Source: Hyphomicrobiales bacterium (lineage in GTDB: Bacteria > Pseudomonadota > Alphaproteobacteria > Rhizobiales > Aestuariivirgaceae). Taken from it: 5,910 nt of DNA. This document shows, in pieces, positions 1-5,852 of this stretch. Numbering within the stretch: the stretch's first letter is position 1; each line of letters starts with the position of its first letter. The stretch lies in the NCBI GenBank assembly GCA_027031305.1, contig JALVRJ010000122.1:1-5910 (forward strand), read 5' to 3'. The position numbers and the translations under genes were made by a program. The notes beneath the pieces were generated by a model. The model saw only the letters and a program-made list of their open reading frames with translations, was not told the DNA's origin and did no database searches.

Positions 1-1055
1 CCTACGAGCTGGGGCACCTGCTGGCCACGCCGCCACTGCCCTGGCCCGACAGGCCGCATTATCCCGTGCCGCGTCCTCCCCTGATCTGGGCGCTGGAGGT
101 GGACGCGCCGGCGGCGCTGGACGCGGGTGCGGCGGAAGCGTGGTTGCGGGCGCGGGAATCGCGATCGGCAACGCGGTTCGTCCCCACCGGCACGCAAAGC
201 TCGCCGCCTCAGCCACTGGTGGACGAGAGAGCCTTCCAGGCGGCGTTTCGGCGTGTTCGGCAATATATTGATGCCGGCGATGTCTACCAGGTCAATTTCA
301 CCTTTCCCCTCGCCTTTACCACGGGCACGCATCCGGCCCGCTTGCAGCGGGCCATGTTGCGTCGCCAGCCGGCACCCCACGCGGCGTTCCTAGAGCTTTC
401 ATCATCGTTGTGGGCGATGTCGGCGTCGCCGGAGCTTTTCCTGGAGTTTTCGCCCGATGGCGGCGTGCGTAGCCGGCCGATGAAGGGAACCGCGGCGCGC
501 GCCGTGGATCCAGCGCGCGATGCCGCCGCCGCCGAAGCCTTGCGCACCGATGTGAAAACACAGGCCGAGAATCTGATGATTGCCGACCTGATGCGCAACG
601 ATCTGGGGCGGGTGGCGGAGGTAGGCAGCGTATGCGTGCCGGCGCTGCTCGTGGTGGAGAGCTATCCCACCGTGCATCAGATGGTTTCAGAGGTGCGGGC
701 GCGGATACACAATAGCCCATCGCTGCCGGAAATGTTGCGCGCGGTGTTGCCAGCCGGTTCCATCACCGGCGCGCCGAAGCGCCGGGCGATGGAGATCATC
801 GACGTGCTGGAGGCACAGGCGCGCGGGCTGTATACCGGTTGTATCGGCTGGCTGCGGCGCACGGAAGAGGGGCATTACGAGGGTGTGCTGTCGGTGGCCA
901 TCCGCACCGTGGTCATGGATGCGCGCGGGCGGGGACGCATGGGCGTGGGTGCCGGGCTGGTGGCGGATTCGGTCGCGGAAGATGAATATGCCGAATGCCT
1001 GTTGAAGGCGCGCTTCCTGCAACAGGCGCTGGCCGACTGCACCGCTTCAGCGTGA
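1..1055 (+). CDS. pabB: Aminodeoxychorismate synthase component I, 5'-truncated by window edge
   Basis: This is the chorismate-binding subunit that, with the glutamine amidotransferase PabA, aminates chorismate to 4-amino-4-deoxychorismate in the cytoplasmic folate pathway. The open frame runs from the window edge (first full codon at 3), giving 350 visible residues. A YELG motif near residue 1 of this stretch is typical of the family upstream of its core, so roughly the first 100 residues lie outside the window, and the GTG at 66 is not the true start. Core motifs in order are YQVNFTFP, SASPELFL, PMKGTAAR (Lys codon at 483-485), ENLMIADLMRNDLGR, AGSITGAPKRRAMEII, YTGCIGW and GAGLVADS. The lysine in P-M-K-G-T is the PabB signature; anthranilate synthase TrpE has alanine there (PIAGT). 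Met replaces the usual Ile before the lysine, a mild variation. The pabC gene follows on the same strand, which supports the assignment. Confidence 0.93.
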   Translation, partial: YELGHLLATPPLPWPDRPHYPVPRPPLIWALEVDAPAALDAGAAEAWLRARESRSATRFVPTGTQSSPPQPLVDERAFQAAFRRVRQYIDAGDVYQVNFTFPLAFTTGTHPARLQRAMLRRQPAPHAAFLELSSSLWAMSASPELFLEFSPDGGVRSRPMKGTAARAVDPARDAAAAEALRTDVKTQAENLMIADLMRNDLGRVAEVGSVCVPALLVVESYPTVHQMVSEVRARIHNSPSLPEMLRAVLPAGSITGAPKRRAMEIIDVLEAQARGLYTGCIGWLRRTEEGHYEGVLSVAIRTVVMDARGRGRMGVGAGLVADSVAEDEYAECLLKARFLQQALADCTASA

Positions 1056-1075
1056 TGGCGGATGGAACGACATGA

Positions 1076-1089
1076 CGTGAATCGTGAAT
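1076..1089 (+). repeat. Tandem 7-bp repeat (CGTGAAT x2)
   Basis: CGTGAAT occurs twice back to back, 21 bases after the pabB stop codon. The most upstream in-frame ATG of the pabC frame (1088-1090) begins at the end of the second copy. The repeat is directly visible; whether it has any function is unknown. A gain or loss of one copy would shift spacing by seven bases. Confidence 0.6.
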
Positions 1090-1112
1090 GACGAAAAGGC
1101 GCACGCCGGCGC

Positions 1113-1143
1113 GGAGGAAACAGTGGGCGTCTTGTCCGGATGA
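1113..1143 (+). promoter_or_regulatory. Strong Shine-Dalgarno with six-codon mini-ORF in pabB-pabC gap
   Basis: GGAGGA at 1113-1118 is the best ribosome binding site in the gap. Four bases later a GTG (1123) opens a six-codon frame (M-G-V-L-S-G) that stops at TGA 1141-1143. This frame differs from those of both pabB and pabC. The stop lies 16 bases before the ATG at 1160 proposed for pabC, so coupling by re-initiation is conceivable. The motif and frame are seen; translation is inference and may be chance. Confidence 0.25.
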
Positions 1144-1159
1144 AGGGTGGGGCTGCATC

Positions 1160-1852
1160 ATGCAGCGTAGAGATCGGCAGGCACGATTGCAGGGTGTGGG
1201 TGGAGCGTCATCGCGGCGGCGCGCAGAGATCGCGCTCGTTGAAACCATGCGGCTGGATGCCTCCGGCGCGCTGGCCGGGGAAGAATCGCATCTTGCCCGC
1301 CTTGCCCGCTCCGCGCGGGCATTGGGCCTGTCCTGCCCGTTGCCGCAGATCCGGCGGCGGCTGCGCGATCATGCCCGCCGCCTGGGTGCGCCGTGTATCG
1401 TGCGGCTGGAGCTGCGTGCGGATGGCGAGGTCGTGTTGAGCCACCGCGCCTTGCCTGCGGCCTGCGAGGAGGCCTTGCCGGTGGCGCTGGCCGATGTGCG
1501 CACGCAGCCCGCCGACTGGCTGCTCCGGCACAAGACCACGCGGCGAGAGTTTCTCGACGCCACGCGTGAGCGGGCGGCACGCGCGAGAGGCGCGCGCGAG
1601 GTGCTGTTCCGCAATGTGCGCGGCGAGCTGACGGAGGGCAGCTTCACCAACCTGTTCGTGCGAATGCCGGGAGAGCGCGCGCTGCTGACCCCGCCATTGC
1701 GCTGTGGACTGTTGCCCGGCATCCTGCGGGGGAAGCTGCTGGCAGGAGGCGAAGCCCGGGAAGTGGTGCTCACCGTGGCGGACCTGCGCGCGGCAAAGGT
1801 TTTCTACATGGGCAATTCGGTGCGCGGACTTGTGCCGGCGCGGTTGATCTGA
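1160..1852 (+). CDS. pabC: Aminodeoxychorismate lyase (fold-type IV PLP enzyme)
   Basis: It splits 4-amino-4-deoxychorismate, the product of PabA/PabB, into p-aminobenzoate and pyruvate. With the start at 1160 it has 230 residues. Visible class IV aminotransferase/lyase features are an ALVETMRLD N-terminal strand, an HLARLARSARALGL helix, the PLP Schiff-base lysine in HKTTRREF (codon 1532-1534), the cofactor-contacting ELTEGSFTNLFV segment, PPLRCGLLPGILR, and a terminal MGNSVRGLVPARL. The start is uncertain. ATG 1088 gives 254 residues, but the codons from 1088 to about 1200 are atypical (AGG, AGA, CGA, TGT) and match no known domain. GTG 1196 and TTG 1187 are also possible. The recognisable domain begins at about 1220 and resembles the C-terminal half of PabB-PabC fusions. 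A general branched-chain or D-amino acid aminotransferase is the alternative, but the pabB neighbour and motif spacing favour PabC. Confidence 0.85.
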   Translation: MQRRDRQARLQGVGGASSRRRAEIALVETMRLDASGALAGEESHLARLARSARALGLSCPLPQIRRRLRDHARRLGAPCIVRLELRADGEVVLSHRALPAACEEALPVALADVRTQPADWLLRHKTTRREFLDATRERAARARGAREVLFRNVRGELTEGSFTNLFVRMPGERALLTPPLRCGLLPGILRGKLLAGGEAREVVLTVADLRAAKVFYMGNSVRGLVPARLI

Positions 1853-1859
1853 CGGTCAG
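1849..1859. repeat. Perfect palindrome containing both convergent stop codons
   Basis: CTGAC-G-GTCAG is an 11-bp perfect inverted repeat with a one-base centre. It contains the TGA of pabC (1850-1852) and, on the other strand, the TGA of cca (1856-1858), leaving 3 bp between the genes. As RNA it could form at most a 4-bp stem with a 3-base loop, and no U-run follows on either strand. It is therefore not a convincing intrinsic terminator. Confidence 0.55.
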
Positions 1860-3118
1860 GCCCTTCCGTTCCCGGTGCGCATGTCGGCGACCACTTCCCG
1901 CAGCAGGGCAATTTGGCCCGCGCGATCGGCGGGCGCGAAGCCATTGGCGACGAAGCGCTCTTCCGCCCGCCGCAGGGCTTCGCCCACCGCCGGGCCCGGT
2001 GGCAGGCCGAGGGCCACGGCGTCCTTGCCGCCGGGGAGAAATGTCGGGGGCCGCCAGCGTTCCAGCAGTGTCAGGAGGCCGCGCAAGCCCTCTTCCGGCA
2101 GGTCGCCACGGGCAGCCGCCAGCCGCGCCAGGTCGCGTGCGGCCTGCGGGCCGTGGTGGTAGATCAACCGTTTCCACTCCTGTTCGTCGGCGGGCCGCGC
2201 CGCTTTGGCCAGCCACCTCAGCCGCTTCGTTTCCTCCCTTGTGAGGCGGAAGGCCTGGCGCAAGGATTCATGCGGACCGCAAAAGGCGATCAGGCGCAAG
2301 AACCACTCCGGCGCCAGATCCAGCGCCGCGTCCTGCGCCGCCATGCGCTCCAGGGCCGTCAAGTCGCGCGCGCAATCGGCGGGGAAGATCATGTCCGCGA
2401 CGCCGGTTCGCTCCATCAGGCGCAGCGCTTCCACCGCCTTTGGGGCGCTCAACAGCCGCCGCGTTTCCTGGCGGATGCGCTCCTTCGAGATGCGCTTGAG
2501 CCCCTGCCATTGCGTGGCGATGGTGGCGAGCGTTTCGTCGTCCGGCGGGGCCGCCGCGTAGGTGGCCCAGAAGCGGAAGAAGCGCAGGATTCGCAGGTAA
2601 TCCTCGCGGATGCGCCGGGCCGCGTCGCCAATGAAGCGCAGGCGACGCGCCTTGAGGTCGGCAAGCCCGCCGACGTGATCATGCAGCCGACCGTCGGCGT
2701 CCAGATAAATGGCGTTCATGGTGAAGTCGCGCCTTTGCGCGTCCTGTGCCCAGTCGGTGGTGAAGGCGACCTGCGCGTGTCTGCCGTCGGTCTTCACGTC
2801 GCGCCTGAGCGTGGTGACCTCGAAGGCCCGGCCGTCCTTCGCGGCGATGATGGAGCCATGCTCGATGCCCACCGGGTGCACGGAAAAGCCGGCGCGGCGA
2901 AGGCGTGCCATCGCTTCGCGCGGGGGCAGGGTGGTGGCGATGTCGATGTCGGTCACCGGCTGGCCGAGCAAGGCGTTGCGCACCGCGCCGCCGACGATGC
3001 GCGCATCGCGCGGCCCCAGCGCGGCGAACACCTCGGCGAGGCCGGGGGCTCGCAGCAGGGTGCGCAAGTGCTGCTGTGTGTGTTCGTCGAGGTTGTCGCG
3101 CGGATCGATGCCGGTCAT
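1856..3118 (-). CDS. cca: CCA-adding tRNA nucleotidyltransferase
   Basis: This 420-residue protein belongs to the class II nucleotidyltransferase family (CCA-adding enzyme/poly(A) polymerase) and builds or repairs the 3' CCA end of tRNAs using CTP and ATP without a nucleic-acid template. Visible motifs are GGAVRNALLG at residues 43-52, followed by the two metal-binding aspartates D57 and D59 in TDIDIAT. Next come RRD at 105-107, RRDFTMNAIYLD at 129-140, and the nucleotide-selecting EDYLR at 172-176 leading into RILRFFRFWA. The helical C-terminal part has no HD phosphohydrolase motif that I can see, unlike the longer E. coli-type enzyme. The start ATG overlaps the stop of the upstream Nudix gene by four bases (ATGA), indicating one operon and probable translational coupling. 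Poly(A) polymerase is the alternative in this family; length and alphaproteobacterial style favour Cca. Confidence 0.92.
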   Translation of the reverse strand: MTGIDPRDNLDEHTQQHLRTLLRAPGLAEVFAALGPRDARIVGGAVRNALLGQPVTDIDIATTLPPREAMARLRRAGFSVHPVGIEHGSIIAAKDGRAFEVTTLRRDVKTDGRHAQVAFTTDWAQDAQRRDFTMNAIYLDADGRLHDHVGGLADLKARRLRFIGDAARRIREDYLRILRFFRFWATYAAAPPDDETLATIATQWQGLKRISKERIRQETRRLLSAPKAVEALRLMERTGVADMIFPADCARDLTALERMAAQDAALDLAPEWFLRLIAFCGPHESLRQAFRLTREETKRLRWLAKAARPADEQEWKRLIYHHGPQAARDLARLAAARGDLPEEGLRGLLTLLERWRPPTFLPGGKDAVALGLPPGPAVGEALRRAEERFVANGFAPADRAGQIALLREVVADMRTGNGRA

Positions 3119-3717
3119 GACGTGGCTCCCGCGAGGCGGCGTTGCAAGTCATGCAGGATGGCGGCGGTGGCGCCCCAGATGCGTCGGCCGTTGCAGTCGA
3201 TGATCCAGTATGCACGTGCCTGGCCGCGCCATTGCACGCATTCGCGGCGGTAATTGGCCGGGTGGAGGAAATGCGCCAACGGCGCGGTGAACACCTCCGC
3301 CACCTCACGCGGGCAAGGGTGGATGCGCGCTCCTTGCGCCACCATGCCGAGCAGTGGGGCGATGACGTGACCGCTACCGGTGCGGCGCGGGGCGCAGAAG
3401 CCAATGGGCGTGACGTGCGCGGGGTCAATGCCGGTTTCCTCGTGGGTCTCGCGCAAGGCGGCTGCGAGCGGCATTTCGCCGGGCTTGAGGCGGCCGCCGG
3501 GGAAACAGATCTCGCCGGCGTGGGTGGGCATGTCGGCCGGGCGCACGGTGAACAGCAGGTGCCACGCCCCCTCCACGCGCAACAGGGGCATGAGCACCGC
3601 CGCCGGGCGCGCTCCTTCGGCGAGGCGCGCGAAGTCGGGCGCGTGGGGCGAGAGCACCGCGCGGGCGCGGGCGGGGAAGTCTTTCTCGAGAATCTCGTCT
3701 GGCGCATGGTCGCTCAT
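3115..3717 (-). CDS. Nudix hydrolase, CoA pyrophosphatase type (NudL-like)
   Basis: This 200-residue Nudix enzyme probably cleaves coenzyme A or its derivatives to 3',5'-ADP and 4'-phosphopantetheine. A perfect Nudix box (G-x5-E-x7-R-E-x2-E-E-x-G-I) runs from G75 to I97. It is preceded by LLFTVR at 54-59 and HAGEICFPGG at 66-75, the UPF0035/NuCoA-type signature of the E. coli NudL (YeaB) group. The C-terminus also fits that group (VFTAPLAHFLHPANY at 142-156 and IWGATAAILHDLQRRL at 180-195). Pro and Thr occupy places between LLFTVR and HAGE where many relatives carry basic or polar residues, so substrate range is not certain. It is the first gene of the operon with cca, which it overlaps by 4 bp. 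No Shine-Dalgarno is visible before the ATG, and a -10-like element ends only 7 bases upstream. Confidence 0.9.
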   Translation of the reverse strand: MSDHAPDEILEKDFPARARAVLSPHAPDFARLAEGARPAAVLMPLLRVEGAWHLLFTVRPADMPTHAGEICFPGGRLKPGEMPLAAALRETHEETGIDPAHVTPIGFCAPRRTGSGHVIAPLLGMVAQGARIHPCPREVAEVFTAPLAHFLHPANYRRECVQWRGQARAYWIIDCNGRRIWGATAAILHDLQRRLAGATS

Positions 3718-3732
3718 GGCTCATGCTATAAC
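3707..3732 (+). promoter_or_regulatory. Candidate promoter for the comF operon, possibly bidirectional
   Basis: GCTATAAC at 3725-3732 matches all positions of the Caulobacter-type -10 consensus GCTANAWC. TGGTCGC at 3707-3713 is a partial match (5 of 7) to its -35 (TTGaCgS) at an 11-base spacing. It also reads as an extended -10 (TG-C-TATAAC). Transcription would begin near 3739, about 30 bases before comF. Read on the other strand the element is GTTATAGC, which still matches 6 of 8 positions, so it may also drive the Nudix-cca operon. The -35 boxes overlap coding sequence or are weak. The motif is seen; promoter activity is inferred. Confidence 0.55.
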
Positions 3733-3770
3733 ATGTCTGAGGCGCTTGCGGGAAAGTTGGACGGAAGGGA

Positions 3771-4544
3771 ATGAGGCGCGGGGTGCGGCAGGCCATGTTG
3801 CAAGGCATCGGCGCGGTGGCGCGGGCGGCGCTGGACGTGCTGGCACCGCCACGGTGCGTGTTGTGTCGCGCGCCGCTGGCGGGCGAAGGAGGGGTGTGCG
3901 GCGCCTGCTGGCCACGTCTGTCGCTGATCGACGATCCCAGCTGTCCCGTCAGCGGCTTGCCGCTGGTGGGCAAGGGGGCGGAGACGCTGGCCAGCCTGCC
4001 CGCCGGCGTGCGCCGGGAGCCGTGGGAGGGGCTGTATGCGGCCATGTTCTACGACCGGGTGGGGCGGCGGTTGGTGCACCGGCTGAAATATCATGACGAC
4101 GCCACCCATGCCGCCTTCATGGCGCGGCTGATGGCGCGGCGGGTGGCGCGTTTCGTGACGCCGCGGACGCGCATCGTGCCGGTGCCGTTGCACTGGCGGC
4201 GCCTGTGGTGGCGGCGCTTCAACCAGTCGGCGCTGCTGGCGCGGGAGCTGGCGCGCATCACGGGCGGGAAATACGTGCCGCTGGCGTTGGAACGCGTCCG
4301 CCCGACGCGGCCGCAAACGCGCCTGTCCGCCAGGGCGCGGCGGGAAAACCTGAAGGGCGCGTTCGCGGTGGCGGCGGCGGCGCGGGCGGAGGTGGATGGC
4401 CGGGAGATCCTGCTGGTGGACGACGTGTTCACCACCGGCAGCACGGCGCGGGCCTGTGCACGGGCGCTGAAGGCGGCGGGGTGCGGGCCGCTGCGGGTGG
4501 CGGTTTTCGCCCTTGCGAGCGGACAGCGGGCGCTTCATATTTGA
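3771..4544 (+). CDS. comF: ComF family phosphoribosyltransferase-like protein
   Basis: This is a 257-residue ComF/GntX-type protein, built as an N-terminal zinc-finger-like segment plus a type I phosphoribosyltransferase domain. Cysteines at 29, 32, 43 and 46 form two CxxC pairs, with another at 58 whose partner is absent (CPVS), which I recall being common in alphaproteobacterial members. The segment VPVPLHWRRLWWRRFNQSALLA (about 137-157) and the motif PQTRLSARARRENLKGAF (181-198) are family hallmarks. ILLVDDVFTTGST (213-225) is the PRPP-binding loop. In naturally competent bacteria ComF helps process incoming DNA; in most others, including alphaproteobacteria, its substrate is unknown. The ATG at 3771 has GGAAGG placed unusually close to it, so GTG 3783 or ATG 3795 are alternative starts. 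It leads the run comF-grxC-amidase. Confidence 0.92.
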   Translation: MRRGVRQAMLQGIGAVARAALDVLAPPRCVLCRAPLAGEGGVCGACWPRLSLIDDPSCPVSGLPLVGKGAETLASLPAGVRREPWEGLYAAMFYDRVGRRLVHRLKYHDDATHAAFMARLMARRVARFVTPRTRIVPVPLHWRRLWWRRFNQSALLARELARITGGKYVPLALERVRPTRPQTRLSARARRENLKGAFAVAAAARAEVDGREILLVDDVFTTGSTARACARALKAAGCGPLRVAVFALASGQRALHI

Positions 4545-4552
4545 GGGCTGGG

Positions 4553-4565
4553 CGGCCGAGGGCCG
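4553..4565 (+). repeat. Short GC hairpin after comF
   Basis: CGGCC-GAG-GGCCG forms a five-pair GC stem with a three-base loop, starting 8 bases after the comF stop codon. No U-run follows, so it is not an intrinsic terminator. It could protect a transcript 3' end or tune expression between comF and grxC, but in such GC-rich DNA it may be incidental. Confidence 0.3.
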
Positions 4566-4582
4566 AAAGAAGATGGCGTGAC

Positions 4583-4590
4583 GGGAGGAA
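4583..4590 (+). promoter_or_regulatory. Ribosome binding site of grxC
   Basis: GGGAGGAA is a strong Shine-Dalgarno match 12 bases before the grxC ATG, slightly farther than usual. No other in-frame start lies closer, and the glutaredoxin fold begins directly after this ATG, so the start is secure. Confidence 0.6.
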
Positions 4591-4602
4591 ACGGACGGAC
4601 CC

Positions 4603-4866
4603 ATGGCGGAGGTGATCATCTATTCGACGAAATTCTGCCCCTATTGCATCTCGGCGAAGAAGTTGCTGAAGCGCAAGGGGGTGCGATACAGGGAGATCGA
4701 CGTGACCTTCGACCCCGACCGGCGTCGCGAAATGACGCGCAAGGCCGGGGGGCGACACACGGTGCCGCAGATCTTCATCAATGGCCGGCACGTGGGTGGT
4801 TGCGACGATCTCTACGCGCTGGAAGAGGCCGGCGCGCTGGACCCGTTGCTGAGGGAAAGGGGATGA
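4603..4866 (+). CDS. grxC: Glutaredoxin 3 (dithiol, CPYC)
   Basis: This 87-residue thioltransferase reduces disulfides and glutathione-protein mixed disulfides in the cytoplasm, using glutathione as electron donor. It has the usual full length for GrxC. The active site CPYC lies at residues 12-15, directly after the first beta strand (EVIIYS). TVPQIFI at 53-59 contains the cis-proline that binds glutathione, and GGCDDL at 65-70 is the second glutathione-contacting motif. The CPYC dithiol and the short length exclude the monothiol CGFS group (Grx4/GrxD). It lies 58 bases after comF and 61 bases before the amidase gene on the same strand, consistent with one operon. I recall this order being common in alphaproteobacteria. 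Nothing in it is unusual. Confidence 0.96.
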   Translation: MAEVIIYSTKFCPYCISAKKLLKRKGVRYREIDVTFDPDRRREMTRKAGGRHTVPQIFINGRHVGGCDDLYALEEAGALDPLLRERG

Positions 4867-4927
4867 CATCGGCCGGCAAGTGGACAGGAACAGGAATGTG
4901 AAGGCAGACGCGGAAACGGAGCACGTC

Positions 4928-5791
4928 ATGCAAGTGACGACATTGCCCGTCGCCTGTGTGCAGTTGCGTTCCGGCACCGACGTGGCGGCCAACCTGCGCC
5001 TGGCCACCGAATTCATTCGCGAGGCGCGGGCGGAGGGCGCGCGTTACGTGCTGACGCCGGAGAACACCGCCATCATGGAAGAGGACAAGGAACGCCTGCG
5101 CAACGTGGTGGGCACCATGAAGGAAGACCGGGCGGTGCGGCATTTTTCCGAGGTGGCGAAGAAATACGAGCTGTTCGTGCACGTCGGCTCGCTGGCGCTG
5201 CGCTCGGACGTGCCGGGCGAGACGCGGCTGGTGAACCGTTCCATCCTGTTCGACCCCTCGGGCAAGGCCGTGGCCTGGTATGACAAGATCCACCTGTTCG
5301 ACGTGGACCTGGGCGAGGCGGAGCATTACCGTGAATCCGACTACATCCGCCCCGGTGATCAGGCGGTGGTGTCGAACGTGGCCGGATTGCGGCTGGGCTT
5401 CTCCATCTGTTACGACGTGCGCTTTCCGGCCCTGTATCGGGCGCTGGCGCACGCCGGAGCGCAGATGTTCTCCATTCCGGCGGCCTTCACCGTGTCGACG
5501 GGGCGGGCGCACTGGCACGTGCTGACCTGCGCGCGGGCCATCGAGAACGGCGCCTATGTGCTGGCGGCGGCGCAGGGCGGGCTGCACGAGAGCGGTCGCA
5601 TGACCCATGGTCACAGCCTCATCGTCTCGCCGTGGGGCGAGGTGCTGGCGGAGGCCGACGAGGAGCCGGGGGTGATCCACGCCGTGGTGGACGCGGCGCG
5701 GGTGGCCTCGGCGCGAAGGCGGATTCCGGTGTTGCGGCACGAGCGGCCCTTCCGCAAGCCGCGGGCGCTACACGTGGTGCGCGGGACCTGA
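4928..5791 (+). CDS. Carbon-nitrogen hydrolase, Nit1/deaminated-glutathione amidase type
   Basis: This nitrilase-superfamily amidase has 287 residues with the chosen start. The catalytic triad is visible: Glu45 in LTPEN, Lys120 in YDKIHLFD, and Cys161 in ICYDVRFP. A helper glutamate lies in LGEAEHYRES (about 130-132). The motifs AAFTVSTGRAHWHVLTCARAIENGAYVLAAAQ (split around residue 200) and GHSLIVSPWGEVLAE fit the Nit1/NitFhit-like branch, whose characterised members hydrolyse deaminated glutathione, a side product of transaminases. The adjacent grxC makes that substrate attractive, but another omega-amidase-like role is possible. ATG 4928 was chosen because GGAG (4918-4921) sits 6 bases upstream and the family's first strand (LPVACVQL) follows at once. 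GTG 4880 (303 residues) and GTG 4898 are in-frame alternatives that would add an unconserved polar tail. Confidence 0.9.
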   Translation: MQVTTLPVACVQLRSGTDVAANLRLATEFIREARAEGARYVLTPENTAIMEEDKERLRNVVGTMKEDRAVRHFSEVAKKYELFVHVGSLALRSDVPGETRLVNRSILFDPSGKAVAWYDKIHLFDVDLGEAEHYRESDYIRPGDQAVVSNVAGLRLGFSICYDVRFPALYRALAHAGAQMFSIPAAFTVSTGRAHWHVLTCARAIENGAYVLAAAQGGLHESGRMTHGHSLIVSPWGEVLAEADEEPGVIHAVVDAARVASARRRIPVLRHERPFRKPRALHVVRGT

Positions 5792-5852
5792 AAGTGGCCG
5801 GACGTGCGTTGCGTCGGTCTGAAAAACGCTTCCATTTCGTTCGCCGTGCCCC

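Noticed and set aside
1140..1439. A plus-strand frame in the pabB reading frame, considered as evidence for a frameshift joining pabB to pabC.
   Set aside because: Its residues do not resemble either enzyme. The conserved PabC sequence is entirely in the other frame from about 1220, so no frameshift within the domain is needed.
1913..3253. A 446-codon open frame on the plus strand opposite cca, longer than cca itself.
   Set aside because: Its translation shows no recognisable domain, while the opposite strand carries all Cca motifs in one frame. Long antisense frames are expected opposite GC-rich coding DNA.
2679..3707. A 342-codon minus-strand frame overlapping both the Nudix gene and cca.
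   Set aside because: It is in the wrong frame relative to the intact Nudix box and the Cca catalytic motifs, and its Arg/Pro/Ser-rich composition is that of a shadow frame.
3856..4544. ComF taken as evidence of a DNA-uptake (competence) system.
   Set aside because: ComF homologues are nearly universal in alphaproteobacteria, and no other competence gene is present in the window.
3726..4619. A 297-codon minus-strand frame opposite comF.
   Set aside because: It has no domain and a low-complexity His/Arg/Pro/Gln composition. It would also cross the divergent promoter region, and ComF on the plus strand is unambiguous.
4778..5740. A 320-codon minus-strand frame opposite grxC and the amidase.
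   Set aside because: The translation is rich in His, Arg and Gly with no family motifs, and it mirrors the codon pattern of two confidently identified plus-strand genes.
5801..5826. A possible terminator after the amidase (GACG...CGTC followed by an A-run).
   Set aside because: The stem has four pairs plus a wobble, and the run is A rather than T on the plus strand, so it does not fit an intrinsic terminator for that strand.
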